Assembly (NCBI RefSeq): GCF_000308475.2
Contig: NZ_BAFT02000098.1
Location: forward strand, 62,001 to 126,000
Source: Nocardia brasiliensis NBRC 14402
GTDB taxonomy: Bacteria; Actinomycetota; Actinomycetes; Mycobacteriales; Mycobacteriaceae
Direction of reading: 5' to 3'
DNA length: 64,000 nt
The translations under genes were made by a program, and so were the position numbers. The notes under the pieces are model-generated. The model saw nothing but the letters and a program-made list of their open reading frames with translations. It was not told the origin of the DNA and did not search any database. Of this stretch, positions 26,075-35,501 are shown piece by piece. How positions within the stretch are numbered: the first letter of the stretch is position 1; each line of letters begins with the position of its first letter.

Positions 26075-26848
26075 ATGAGCAGCTACGTTGTGACCGAGCA
26101 GCGAGCTCGGATCGGGTATCTCACGCTGAACCGTCCCGATCAGCGGAACCCGTTGTCCGCCAACATGATGGCCGAGCTCACCGCCGCGGTGCGGGAATTC
26201 GGCGGCAGTAGCGAGATCGCCGTGGTGGTGATCCGGGCGGCGGGCCGCGCCTTCTGCGCGGGTCACGATCTCGGCGAACTGGTGGACCGTTCGCTCGACG
26301 ACGAACGCGCCCTCTTCGCCGCCTGTATCGAATTGATGCAGACGATCCAGCAGATCCCGCAGCCGGTGCTCGCGTCCGTGCAAGGGCCCGCCGTCGCCGC
26401 GGGATGCCAGCTCGTCGCCACCTGCGACCTCGCCCTCGCCACTCCCGACGCCGTTTTCGGGACGCCCGGCGTCCGGATCGGCCTGTTCTGCTCGACGCCG
26501 ATGGTCGCGGTGAGCCGAGCCATCGGCCGCAAACGAGCCATGCAACTGCTGCTGACCGGCGCCGTGATCGACGCGCCGACCGCCGCGGACTGGGGCCTGA
26601 TCAACGACGTGGTCCCCGCCGACGCCCTGGCCGCACGCACCACCGCACTCGCCGAGTCGATCGCACAGGCCAGCCCTTCGACGCTGCGCATCGGCAAACA
26701 GGCCTTCTACCACCAGATCGACCTGCCACAACCCCAGGCCTACGAGCAGATGGGTGAGGTGATGGCGACCAACGCCATGACCTGCGACGCGCAGGAGGGC
26801 ATGCACGCGTTCCTCGAGAAGCGCACACCGGTTTGGCGCGGGTACTGA
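26075..26848 (+). CDS. enoyl-CoA hydratase/isomerase family protein
   Basis: 257-residue crotonase-fold enzyme. The first oxyanion-hole segment is AFCAGHDLGEL and the second is VAAGCQLVATCDLALA. The usual catalytic glutamates are not obvious (GTPGVRIGLF in their region), which resembles ECHDC3-like or non-hydratase crotonases rather than classical hydratases. The ATG at 26075 starts at the conserved N-terminus; upstream codons to 25940 are not conserved in character. It is followed 70 bp later by a LysR gene in the same direction. Confidence 0.82.
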   Translation: MSSYVVTEQRARIGYLTLNRPDQRNPLSANMMAELTAAVREFGGSSEIAVVVIRAAGRAFCAGHDLGELVDRSLDDERALFAACIELMQTIQQIPQPVLASVQGPAVAAGCQLVATCDLALATPDAVFGTPGVRIGLFCSTPMVAVSRAIGRKRAMQLLLTGAVIDAPTAADWGLINDVVPADALAARTTALAESIAQASPSTLRIGKQAFYHQIDLPQPQAYEQMGEVMATNAMTCDAQEGMHAFLEKRTPVWRGY

Positions 26849-26886
26849 GCGCCGCTGCCGCCGAATGCCGTACCGTGCCCGCTGTC

Positions 26887-26903
26887 GACAACTGATAGTT
26901 GTG
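26887..26903. promoter_or_regulatory. palindrome upstream of the LysR gene
   Basis: ACAACT-GAT-AGTTGT is a perfect inverted repeat at 26888-26902, 16 bases before the LysR start and partly overlapping its GAAAGGA ribosome site. It has the size and form of a LysR-type box, suggesting autoregulation. A near-identical 17-base copy occurs at the other end of the gene. Confidence 0.5.
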
Positions 26904-26918
26904 AAAGGACAGCCCCGG

Positions 26919-27863
26919 GTGGAACTGGACCTCGGTGCCGTGCGCGCCTTCCTCGCGATCGCCGATCATCAGCATTTCGGCGACGCCGCAGACCAACTGA
27001 AACTGACCCAGCAGGCGATCTCCAAGCGCATCGCGAAACTCGAAGCGGGACTGGGCGCCACACTGCTGCAGCGCACCCGCACCGGGACCGGCCTGACCGA
27101 GGTCGGCGCGGCCTTCCTGCCCCAGGCCCGAGCCTTGCTCGCGCTCGCCGACCAGGCCACCGCGGCGGTGCGCGAGCGGGAGCGCCCGCTGCGCGTGGAT
27201 GTGCTCGGAACTCGGCTCGCGGCAACGGAATTGATCAGATCCTTCCATGTAGACCACCCCGATTTCGAGATCGACATCATCACCTCCAGCGGCCTGCGCA
27301 GCGGATTACCCGCCCTCGTCAACGGCACGATCGATGTCGCGTTCGCCCGCGCGCTCGGTCCGCTCGACCCCGTGATCGCCCATATTCCCGCCTATTTCGA
27401 ACCGCTGCACATCCTGGTCGGCCGCAAGCACCCCCTCGCGACCCGCCGTCAGGTCCGCCTGCGTGAACTGGCGGATTCGATCGCCCGGATGCCGAGCAAT
27501 GTGCCGGGCAGCGAATGGGCCCGGTATTACGACGATCTCGCCGGGACTTTCGGTCTCACCATCGATACCACCGGCCCCGACTTCGGCTTGGATCATCTGC
27601 TCGACGACATCGCCCGCACCACGGACAATTACGTGTTCACCGGCGAACGCCTGCGCGCCCCTTGGCATCCGGAGATCGTGCAGCTTCCCGTCGTCGATCC
27701 CGCACCCGGCTACCCCCATTCGATGCTGTGGCATCGCGACAACCACCGCGCCGCGCTGCGCCAGCTCGCCGACTACGTCGCGGCCGGGTTCCGCCCCTTC
27801 GATCCGCGGACCCAGTGGCTGCCGCCGGCCGAAGCCGGCGCCGGACGCTGGGCCGACAACTGA
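26919..27863 (+). CDS. LysR-family transcriptional regulator
   Basis: 314 residues: a LysR winged helix at 1-60 (FGDAADQLKLTQQAISKRIA) and a periplasmic-binding-like effector domain. The GTG at 26919 has AAAGGA nine bases upstream. It is tandem to the enoyl-CoA hydratase gene, not divergent, which is less usual for the family. Copies of one palindrome flank it, the downstream copy embracing the stop codon. Confidence 0.88.
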   Translation: MELDLGAVRAFLAIADHQHFGDAADQLKLTQQAISKRIAKLEAGLGATLLQRTRTGTGLTEVGAAFLPQARALLALADQATAAVRERERPLRVDVLGTRLAATELIRSFHVDHPDFEIDIITSSGLRSGLPALVNGTIDVAFARALGPLDPVIAHIPAYFEPLHILVGRKHPLATRRQVRLRELADSIARMPSNVPGSEWARYYDDLAGTFGLTIDTTGPDFGLDHLLDDIARTTDNYVFTGERLRAPWHPEIVQLPVVDPAPGYPHSMLWHRDNHRAALRQLADYVAAGFRPFDPRTQWLPPAEAGAGRWADN

Positions 27864-27871
27864 TGGTTGTC
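27854..27871. promoter_or_regulatory. second copy of the LysR-flanking palindrome, upstream of dnaE
   Basis: GACAAC-TGATG-GTTGTC is a perfect inverted repeat at 27855-27871. With its preceding C it matches the upstream copy at 16 of 17 positions (CGACAACTGATRGTTGT). The TGA in its centre is the LysR stop codon. It lies about 90 bases before the dnaE start, so the LysR protein may also act on that promoter. Confidence 0.5.
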
Positions 27872-27961
27872 CCGCAACGCCTGTCGATTGTTTGACGCCC
27901 CGCACCCCCTCGGCTCGAATAGGGCGATCCGAACCCGGGTCGCAGCCTTGGAGGGCGTCTG

Positions 27962-30900
27962 TTGTCTTCGTTCGTTCACCTGCACGTGCACACCGAGTAC
28001 TCGATGCTCGACGGCGCGGCGAAGATCAAGCCGTTGTTCGACGAGGCGGACCGACTCGGCATGACCGCGGTGGGTATGACCGACCACGGCAACATGTTCG
28101 GCGCGGACGAGTTCTACCAGCACGCCACGAAAGTCGGCATCAAACCGGTCATCGGCATCGAGGCCTATGTCGCTCCCGGCAGCAGGCTGCACAAGAAGCC
28201 GGTGTTCTGGGGCCAGTCGGGTCAGCGCGGCGCCAACGGAGAGGGCATCGGCGGCGATGTCTCGGGCGGCGGCGCGTACACCCACATGACGATGCTCGCA
28301 CGCACCGCGCAGGGCCTGCGCAACCTGTTCGCGTTGTCCTCGCTGGCGAGCATGGAGGGCTACTACCGCAAACCGCGGATGGACCGTGAGCTGATCGCCC
28401 GGCACGCCGCCGGAATCATCGCCACGACCGGGTGCCCCTCGGGCGAAGTACAGACCCGGCTGCGCCTGGGACAGCACGCCGAGGCGCTGCAGGCCGCCGC
28501 CGACTATCGCGACATCTTCGGCAGGGACAGCTTTTTCGTGGAATTGATGGATCACGGCCTGCCGATCGAGCGATCGGTGCGCGACGGGCTCTTGGAGATC
28601 AGCCGCAAACTCGACCTGCCGCCGCTGGCCACCAATGATTCGCACTACGTGCGCAAGGATCAGGCCGAGGCCCACGCCGCGCTGCTCTGCGTGCAGGCCG
28701 GGAAGACCCTGAACGATCCGACCCGGTTCAAATTCGACGGCGACGGCTACCACCTGCGTTCGGCCGAGGAGATGCGCGCCTACTGGGACACGCAAGTGCC
28801 CGGGGCGGCGGACAACACCGTCGCGATCGCCGAGCGGGTCGAGTCCTATGCCGAAGTGTGGCAACACCGGGACCGGATGCCGGTCTACGCGCCGCCCCCT
28901 GGCCACGACGTGAACTCGTGGTTCCACGCGGAGGTCATGCGCGGTCTCGCCCGGCGATTACCCGGCGGCGTCACCGAGGAGTACCGGCACCGGGCGGAAT
29001 TCGAGATCGGCATCATCGTCGAGAAGGGCTTTCCCGCGTACTTCCTGATCACCGCCGATCTGATGGAACACGCACGCGCCGAGGGCATTCGGGTCGGCCC
29101 GGGACGCGGGTCGGCGGCCGGATCGCTGGTGGCGTATGCGATGGGCATCACCAACCTCGATCCGATCGTGCACGGCCTGCTGTTCGAACGGTTCCTGAAT
29201 CCCGAGCGCATGTCCATGCCCGATATCGACATGGACTTCGACGATCGCCGGCGTGGCGAGATGGTGCGCTACGCGACCGAGAAGTACGGGGCCGACCGGG
29301 TGGCGCAGGTGATCACCTTCGGCAAGATCAAAACCAAAGCGGCCATCAAGGATTCGGCGCGGGTGCATTACGGCCAAGCCGGTTTCGCGATCGCGGATCG
29401 CATCTCCAAGGCCCTGCCGCCGCCGGTCGCCGCCAAAGATATTCCGCTGTCCGGTATCACCGATCCGACGCACGAGCGCTACCCGGAGGCGGCGGAGGTA
29501 CGCGCGCTGCTCGACACCGATCGCGACGTCGCCACCATCATGGACACCGCGCGCGGCCTCGAGGGGCTGATCCGCAATGCGGGCGTGCACGCCTGCGCGG
29601 TGATCATGTCCGCAGAACCGCTGTTGCACGTGGTGCCGCTGTGGCGGCGCGAGGACGGCGCGATGATCACCGGCTGGGACTACCCGTCCTGCGAGGCCGT
29701 CGGGCTGCTCAAGATGGACTTCCTCGGCCTGCGCAATCTCACCGTGATCGGCGACGCGATCGACAACATCCGGACCAATCGCGGCGAGACGGTCGATCTC
29801 GACACACTGGGCACCGACGACGCGAAAACCTATGCGCTGCTGGGTCGCGGCGAGAGCCTGGGCGTGTTCCAGCTCGACGGCGCCGCGATGCGCGATCTGC
29901 TCCGGCGGCTGATCCCCACCGGATTCGAGGACATCGTCGCGGTCAACGCGCTGTATCGGCCGGGACCGATGGCGATGAACACGCACAACAACTACGCCGA
30001 CCGCAAGAACGACCGGCAGCAGATCGCGCCGATCCATGCCGAGCTCGCCGAGCCGCTGCGCGACATCCTGGCCGAAACCTATGGCCTGGTCGTGTATCAG
30101 GAGCAGATCATGCAGATCGCGCAGCGGGTCGCCGGGTTCTCGATGGGCCGCGCGGATGTGCTGCGCCGGGCGATGGGCAAGAAAAAGCTCGATGTACTGG
30201 AGAAAGAGTTCGAGGGCTTCCGAGCGGGCATGCGGGACAACGGCTTCTCCGACGAGGCGGTACAGGCCCTGTGGGACACCGTGCTCCCGTTCGCCGGGTA
30301 CGCGTTCAACAAATCGCACGCGGCGGGCTATGCGCTGGTCGGCTATTGGACGGCCTACCTCAAGGCCAACTATCCCGCCGAATACATGGCGGCACTGATG
30401 ACTTCGGTCGCCGACAACAAGGACAAGTCGGCCGTCTATCTGTCCGAATGCCGCCAGCTCGGCATCAAGGTGCTGGCGCCGGACGTCAACGAGTCCTCGC
30501 TGCGGTTCGCCGCGGTGGGCACCGATATCCGGTTCGGGCTCGGCGGCGTGCGCAACGTGGGCGCCAATGTGGTCGAGTCGATCATCGAAACCCGCACGCG
30601 GAAAGGGAAATACGCGTCGTTCGCGGATTTCGTCGAGAAGTCCGAGCTGGTCTGCTGCAACAAGCGCGTGCTGGAATCGCTGATCAAGGCGGGTGCGTTC
30701 GATTCGTTCGGTCACCCGCGCAAAGCGCTCGCCGATATCCACGAGGACGCGGTGGACGCCGTCACCGGACTGAAGCGCCAGCAGGCGCTTGGCCAGTTCG
30801 ATCTGTTCGGCGACGGCGACGCGGAGGCCGAATCATCGTCTCCCCTGGCGCATCTGAGTTTCGACGCACCGGAGTGGCCGCGCGACGAATTGCTCGCGCT

Positions 30901-31513
30901 GGAACGCGAAATGCTGGGCCTGTATGTCTCGGGCCACCCCCTCGACGGTGCCGATCACCTGTTGCGCAAGCACGCCCCGAAGCCGATCGCGGCGCTGCTC
31001 GCCAATCCGCCGCGGGACGGGACCGTCACCATCGCGGGCATGATCTCGGCGCTGGAGCGACGCGTCAACAAGAGGGGCGAGAGCTGGGCGATCGCGGTGA
31101 TAGAGGACCTCGACGCCGCCGTGGAGGTGCTGTTCTTCCCGAAGAGCTACAGCCTGTTCGCGGCGGACTTGATGGTGGACGCGGTGGTGGTCGTCGAGGG
31201 ACGGGTGAACTGGCGAGAGGACAAACTGGCGCTGTTCGGCACGCACCTGGCCGCACTGGACCTGACCCACCTGGACGAGCACCGGCGGCAGTCACCCCTG
31301 ACACTGGAGATCAACGCCCGCAACACCGATCGTGACAGCGTGCGGGAATTGAAGTCGGTGCTGCTCGCCCATCCGGGCGGCACGCCGGTGCATCTCGCGC
31401 TGTGCTACCGGCAGCGGCGGACCATGCTGGCGATCGAGGACTACCCGGTCACGGTCAGCCCGGCGCTGCTCGGTGAGCTACGCGCGGTCCGGGGCGTCAA
31501 AGTCCTGACCTGA
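27962..31513 (+). CDS. dnaE: DNA polymerase III alpha subunit, DnaE1 type
   Basis: 1183 residues, essentially the length of mycobacterial DnaE1. Order: PHP domain (HLHVHTEYSMLDGA, TDHGNMFG), palm with catalytic aspartates in PDIDMDFDD (about residue 421 onward), GPGRGSAAGS, the fingers segment around YQEQIMQIAQ and AFNKSHAAGYALVGYWTAYLKA, a tandem HhH region, and a C-terminal OB fold (TVTIAGMISALERRVNKRGE). It synthesises DNA as the replicative polymerase core. The TTG start at 27962 has GGAGGG six bases upstream. The surroundings (LysR, lanthipeptide cluster) are not the lspA/rluD/ilvA neighbourhood I associate with chromosomal dnaE1 in this group, so it may be a paralogue. It is too long for the error-prone DnaE2. 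Confidence 0.93.
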   Translation: MSSFVHLHVHTEYSMLDGAAKIKPLFDEADRLGMTAVGMTDHGNMFGADEFYQHATKVGIKPVIGIEAYVAPGSRLHKKPVFWGQSGQRGANGEGIGGDVSGGGAYTHMTMLARTAQGLRNLFALSSLASMEGYYRKPRMDRELIARHAAGIIATTGCPSGEVQTRLRLGQHAEALQAAADYRDIFGRDSFFVELMDHGLPIERSVRDGLLEISRKLDLPPLATNDSHYVRKDQAEAHAALLCVQAGKTLNDPTRFKFDGDGYHLRSAEEMRAYWDTQVPGAADNTVAIAERVESYAEVWQHRDRMPVYAPPPGHDVNSWFHAEVMRGLARRLPGGVTEEYRHRAEFEIGIIVEKGFPAYFLITADLMEHARAEGIRVGPGRGSAAGSLVAYAMGITNLDPIVHGLLFERFLNPERMSMPDIDMDFDDRRRGEMVRYATEKYGADRVAQVITFGKIKTKAAIKDSARVHYGQAGFAIADRISKALPPPVAAKDIPLSGITDPTHERYPEAAEVRALLDTDRDVATIMDTARGLEGLIRNAGVHACAVIMSAEPLLHVVPLWRREDGAMITGWDYPSCEAVGLLKMDFLGLRNLTVIGDAIDNIRTNRGETVDLDTLGTDDAKTYALLGRGESLGVFQLDGAAMRDLLRRLIPTGFEDIVAVNALYRPGPMAMNTHNNYADRKNDRQQIAPIHAELAEPLRDILAETYGLVVYQEQIMQIAQRVAGFSMGRADVLRRAMGKKKLDVLEKEFEGFRAGMRDNGFSDEAVQALWDTVLPFAGYAFNKSHAAGYALVGYWTAYLKANYPAEYMAALMTSVADNKDKSAVYLSECRQLGIKVLAPDVNESSLRFAAVGTDIRFGLGGVRNVGANVVESIIETRTRKGKYASFADFVEKSELVCCNKRVLESLIKAGAFDSFGHPRKALADIHEDAVDAVTGLKRQQALGQFDLFGDGDAEAESSSPLAHLSFDAPEWPRDELLALEREMLGLYVSGHPLDGADHLLRKHAPKPIAALLANPPRDGTVTIAGMISALERRVNKRGESWAIAVIEDLDAAVEVLFFPKSYSLFAADLMVDAVVVVEGRVNWREDKLALFGTHLAALDLTHLDEHRRQSPLTLEINARNTDRDSVRELKSVLLAHPGGTPVHLALCYRQRRTMLAIEDYPVTVSPALLGELRAVRGVKVLT

Positions 31514-31639
31514 ACGCCGCGCTCCGTCGGATCGGCGCGAGGAGGTTCGACCAGCGGTCCGAGATCTTCCCCTGTGCGGCGGCGGCGGCCATTCTCAGTC
31601 AGTTGAGACATCCGACGTTCGAACCCGTCCGGGGGTGGC

Positions 31640-32383
31640 GTGAACACGAGAAATGGTCACCGGCGGCTCCGGTCGGCGCAGAGCACCGGATGGCATGTGG
31701 CACCAGACGACTCGGTGCCCGAAGCACCGGTTCCACAGATCACCGTGGTGCTGGCCGACCAGCACGCCGTGGTCCGTGCGGGTCTGCGGTCGATGCTGGC
31801 CGCGGTCGCCGAATTCACCATTGTCGGGGAGGCGGCGACGGTCAGCGAACTGACCCGGCAGGCGCTGCGCGAGCGACCGGATGTCGTGGTGCTCGGCCTG
31901 CTGTTGTCGCAGGAGCGGACCCACCGAGTGATCACCGATATCCTGCGCTCCTGTCCGGGACTGGCGGTGCTGGTGTTCGGCATGGACGAGGACGACGGCG
32001 CCGTGCGGGCCGCGATCAACGCGGGCGCGCGCGGTTATGTCGACAAGTCGAGCACCGCGGAAGGCATCGTCCGGGCGGTGGCCGGCGCGGCCGCCGGATG
32101 GGCGGTGTTCAGCCCGGGTAGCGCGGAGGCGCTGGCGCGGATCACCGCGCAGCCGGCCACGGTGGAGGTCGTCGCGTTCGCCGACCTCACCGTCCGCGAA
32201 CGCGAGGTGCTCGAACTGGTCGCTGCGGGCCTGTCCAATGCGGCGATCGCGGGACGGCTGCATCTGGCCTCCAAGACGGTGAGCAACTACCTGTCGGCGA
32301 TCTTTCTCAAGCTCGGGGTGTGCGATCGCGCGAATGCGATCCTGCGCGCACGGGAGGCAGGCTTCGGGGTGGCGCTCAGCTGA
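31640..32383 (+). CDS. NarL/LuxR-type orphan response regulator lacking the phospho-acceptor
   Basis: 247 residues: a receiver domain at about 33-150 and a LuxR helix-turn-helix at the C-terminus (LTVREREVLELVAAGLSN, SKTVSNYLSAIFLKLG). The acidic pocket has only D40 (VLADQH), and the position of the phosphorylated aspartate is Gly86 (DVVVLGLLLSQ), while the conserved lysine K136 is kept. Phosphorylation by a kinase is therefore unlikely and no kinase gene is adjacent. The start is uncertain (GTG 31640 has GGGGGTGG upstream; later GTG codons exist). Its stop overlaps that of convergent lanB by 8 bp. A role in controlling the lanthipeptide cluster is inferred from position. Confidence 0.82.
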   Translation: MNTRNGHRRLRSAQSTGWHVAPDDSVPEAPVPQITVVLADQHAVVRAGLRSMLAAVAEFTIVGEAATVSELTRQALRERPDVVVLGLLLSQERTHRVITDILRSCPGLAVLVFGMDEDDGAVRAAINAGARGYVDKSSTAEGIVRAVAGAAAGWAVFSPGSAEALARITAQPATVEVVAFADLTVREREVLELVAAGLSNAAIAGRLHLASKTVSNYLSAIFLKLGVCDRANAILRAREAGFGVALS

Positions 32384-35300
32384 GCGCCACCGGCGCATGC
32401 CGCAGGCTTTCCCTGGTGCGCCACAGCAATCCGAGCACCCGCTGCTCCGGTGGATGCCCGCAGCCGAGCAGCCGGTTGCAGTGCATGTGCACGAAACTGC
32501 GTACCAGTTCCGGTCGCGACCTGGTGAGTTCACCCCGGTCCGCGAGCAGGTCGAGCCGGGATACCGCTGCCTGCAGGAGAATTCGGCGACGATCCAGTAT
32601 CTCCGCGACAGCGGAACCCCCGGGCTGACTCGCCAGCCAACGCCGATCGCCGAGCAGTGACCTGAATGTCGCATTCTCCCTGCGGTATTCGTCCGCGGTG
32701 GCGCGCCGCTCGAGCACACCGTTCCGGTACAGGTCGATCCGCTCGGCCTCGGTCATGTCGAACGCGGTGACCAGGTCGTCCACCGTGACCATCCCCAGCA
32801 GCGTGCGGTCCAGCGTGACGACGCGCCGATCGACCAGCGCGAGCAACTCCAGCACCGCCGCGCTGTCGGCGGCGAACAGGTCCTCGGCCACCGCGGTCCC
32901 CGCCGGGCCGCCGTAGCGTTCCACTTCCTGGTCGTAGGTGTCCACCGACACTCTGCGGCAGTACCCTTCGGCGACCAATCGCGACCCCCAGCGCAACAGC
33001 GCGGGCGCCAGCCGATCGGTCAGCCGGTCCGGGTCGCCGTGCCAGCGGATCCGCAGGTGCGGATCGGGGTCGGTGTAGCGCAGGAAGAACCAGTTGTCGG
33101 CCGACCCGTCCGCGACCGCTTGCGCGCAGAAGGACCGGATCTGCTGTGCGAGCAGATCCTCCTCGAACGTCGGCACGTGATAGAGCTTCGCGAACAGCCA
33201 ATCGCTGCCCGGCGGCCGCAACCGCGCCGCCGAGGTGCCCGACGGAGCCGAATGCGCTTGCCCGCGAACGGGTTCTGATTCGACGGTGGTGCGCACCAGC
33301 GGCACCACCAGCTCACTGAGGTAGCGCCCGTCGGGGCCGGGCAGCCACGCGTGCCCGGGCCCGGGTAGTGCCTCCTCCAGATACAGCTTGCCGCCGGGCG
33401 TGCGCCGGGCCTCGTCCCGGATCTGTTCGACCTGATCCGGGACGTCCAGGTCGAGCAGCAGACGATGGTCTGCCATCGCGAGATACAGGTGACGCGGCGG
33501 CTGCCAGCGCTGCCGCCACGCGGCGAAGGCGGTCGCGAACGAGGCCGCCGACTTCGGCGCCAGGTCGTCGACGGGCAGGCGCCACCGCGCCGGCGCCAGC
33601 ACGACCCGGCCGGCCTGCATCCGCGGCAGGAACGGGAACCCGGTTGCCGGGCCCCAATCGAAGGTCATCGGCACCGGCCTGCCGTCCCGGTTGATCTCGT
33701 CGAGAAACCGCACCACCGCGGGCGCCACCTGCGCGTTGAGCATGTGCCCGGCACAGGTGACGACCTCCTGTCCGGTACGCGGCCAGCGCACCACGAATCG
33801 GCCGTCGCGCAGCCCGACCACCAACTCGGACAACGGAATCACCCGCTCCGCCCGCGCGCCCGGCGTGGTGTCGAAGGGCAACTCCCACTCGCGGGCCAGC
33901 GGGCGAATCGTGACATTCGCCAGCCGGCCGGGTCGCGGCAGATAGCTGACCTCGGCCCACAGCCGCCCGGGTCGGCACCGCGCTTCGGCCGCCGCCGCCT
34001 CGTGCAACGCCTGTTCGGCCGACGGTCCGATCAGGTCGGCGAAGCGGCCGAGCACCCGGCCCGCGGTCGAGGCCCCGAGGTTGGGACCGACCACCACCTG
34101 GAACTCGCCCGCGTCCACCGCCGCCACCGAATCCGCGACCACGAACAACGAAAGATCGAGCGAGGCAGGCACTTTCGCCGGGTCGGCCGACTGCAGTTCG
34201 AGTTTCGCGATGGTCGCGGGGTCGAGTTCGACGACGGACTTGCGCTCTCTGATCGCATCGAGCGCCAGATCGGTCAGCGTGCGGTGGCGCACCTGCCGTC
34301 GCTCGTCGTCGGTCCCGCCTTTATCGGCCTTGCGCGGTGCGCCGAGTCCGATCTCCGGGTCCAGCAGTTCGAGCAGCCCCACTTCCCGATCCGGACCGTA
34401 CCGTTCGGTGAAAGCCGCTCGGTAACTGTCCAATTCGGCCGTTCCGGCCGGCCAGGAACTCAACCGGATGGTGAGTTCGGCCGCACGGACAGCTTCGGTC
34501 GCGACCGCGGAATTCACCTGCCGCCCGGTGAACGGTCTGCTCATGTCGGTTTGGAACGGTCCTTTCGGCGTCGCCACCGCGTGCACCGAGTGGGCTCGAT
34601 CCAGCAGCTTCGGGTACCCGGCGGCGGCCTGATCGTGGTCGAGCCGATCCCAGTCGGCGAGCTGTTCGAGCAGCTCGCCGAGGGCGGTCGCGGCCGCACC
34701 CGCGGCGGGAATCTCGGCGAGGCGGCGGGCGACATAGCCTGCCGGATCGGCGGCGGTGACCGGTGGCCGCAGATCCGTGAGCAAGAGGGTCTGTTCGCAC
34801 AGCTGGTCCAGCAGACCGCGTACTCGGTCGGCGCTCGCGTCGAGTTCCGCGGCCAGTTCGTCCACGAGATCGCGATAGCGCGTCGGGGTCCGCGCACGTG
34901 CCAGCGCCCGGCGTACCGGCGTGGTGGCGCGCAACGACATCGCGCGCCCCGATTCGGCGGCCTCCCCGATGGGGGTGCGCTCGCTGAGAAACACCCGATC
35001 CGCCTGCACGAAGGCGGACGGGTTGGCGCACAGGCGCAGCTGCGCGCGGATCTCGTCGCGCTGCTCCAGCGTCTGCACGAAGTCGAGCAGCCAACCCATG
35101 TCCGGCCTGGTCCGCAGCACGGCGGGTGCGTCGGCCAGCTCGAGGTCGGTGGCCGGACCCCACCCCGCGAGACCCACCCCGGCGAACATGCCGAACGGGG
35201 TGGGCCGGCTGGACATCCGGATGAGGTACCGCTGGAGCTTTCCGGCCAGGCGTTGCCGTGCGCGAACGTCGGCGCACGGACGTTCCAAGGCCCGCAACAG

Positions 35301-35492
35301 CTCCCCGCCGCCCACCGCGAGCGCCCGCTGGACCCGGGGATCGGCGGGCACCAGTGTGCCGGGAGCGGTGCGGGCAGGCCAGTCGGCCGCCGGATCGGCG
35401 TCGAGCGCGAGATACTCCCCGAGGGGCAGCAGCGGAGTACGGACCACCAGCCAGTCCAGTGGCCGGTACATGTCCGAGTCGGTCGTCGCCAT
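32376..35492 (-). CDS. lanB: class I lanthipeptide dehydratase LanB
   Basis: 1038 residues, the full-length form. The glutamylation domain occupies about 1-740, with the conserved SSRPTPFGMFAG motif at 95-106 and DMSRPFTGRQVN further on. The elimination domain starts near residue 762 (DWLFAKLYHVP) and contains WFFLRYTDPDPHLRIRWHG at about 799, the substrate-binding motif of the SpaB C-terminal family. It glutamylates Ser/Thr from glutamyl-tRNA and eliminates glutamate to give dehydro-residues. The ATG has GAGGAG five bases upstream and is nine bases after the lanC stop, so it is the last gene of the precursor-lanC-lanC-lanB operon. Confidence 0.92.
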   Translation of the reverse strand: MATTDSDMYRPLDWLVVRTPLLPLGEYLALDADPAADWPARTAPGTLVPADPRVQRALAVGGGELLRALERPCADVRARQRLAGKLQRYLIRMSSRPTPFGMFAGVGLAGWGPATDLELADAPAVLRTRPDMGWLLDFVQTLEQRDEIRAQLRLCANPSAFVQADRVFLSERTPIGEAAESGRAMSLRATTPVRRALARARTPTRYRDLVDELAAELDASADRVRGLLDQLCEQTLLLTDLRPPVTAADPAGYVARRLAEIPAAGAAATALGELLEQLADWDRLDHDQAAAGYPKLLDRAHSVHAVATPKGPFQTDMSRPFTGRQVNSAVATEAVRAAELTIRLSSWPAGTAELDSYRAAFTERYGPDREVGLLELLDPEIGLGAPRKADKGGTDDERRQVRHRTLTDLALDAIRERKSVVELDPATIAKLELQSADPAKVPASLDLSLFVVADSVAAVDAGEFQVVVGPNLGASTAGRVLGRFADLIGPSAEQALHEAAAAEARCRPGRLWAEVSYLPRPGRLANVTIRPLAREWELPFDTTPGARAERVIPLSELVVGLRDGRFVVRWPRTGQEVVTCAGHMLNAQVAPAVVRFLDEINRDGRPVPMTFDWGPATGFPFLPRMQAGRVVLAPARWRLPVDDLAPKSAASFATAFAAWRQRWQPPRHLYLAMADHRLLLDLDVPDQVEQIRDEARRTPGGKLYLEEALPGPGHAWLPGPDGRYLSELVVPLVRTTVESEPVRGQAHSAPSGTSAARLRPPGSDWLFAKLYHVPTFEEDLLAQQIRSFCAQAVADGSADNWFFLRYTDPDPHLRIRWHGDPDRLTDRLAPALLRWGSRLVAEGYCRRVSVDTYDQEVERYGGPAGTAVAEDLFAADSAAVLELLALVDRRVVTLDRTLLGMVTVDDLVTAFDMTEAERIDLYRNGVLERRATADEYRRENATFRSLLGDRRWLASQPGGSAVAEILDRRRILLQAAVSRLDLLADRGELTRSRPELVRSFVHMHCNRLLGCGHPPEQRVLGLLWRTRESLRHAPVALS

Positions 35493-35501
35493 CTCATCTC
35501 C

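Noticed and set aside
28858..31335. An 825-codon open frame inside dnaE in another frame
   Set aside because: Shadow of dnaE; Arg-rich with no motif.
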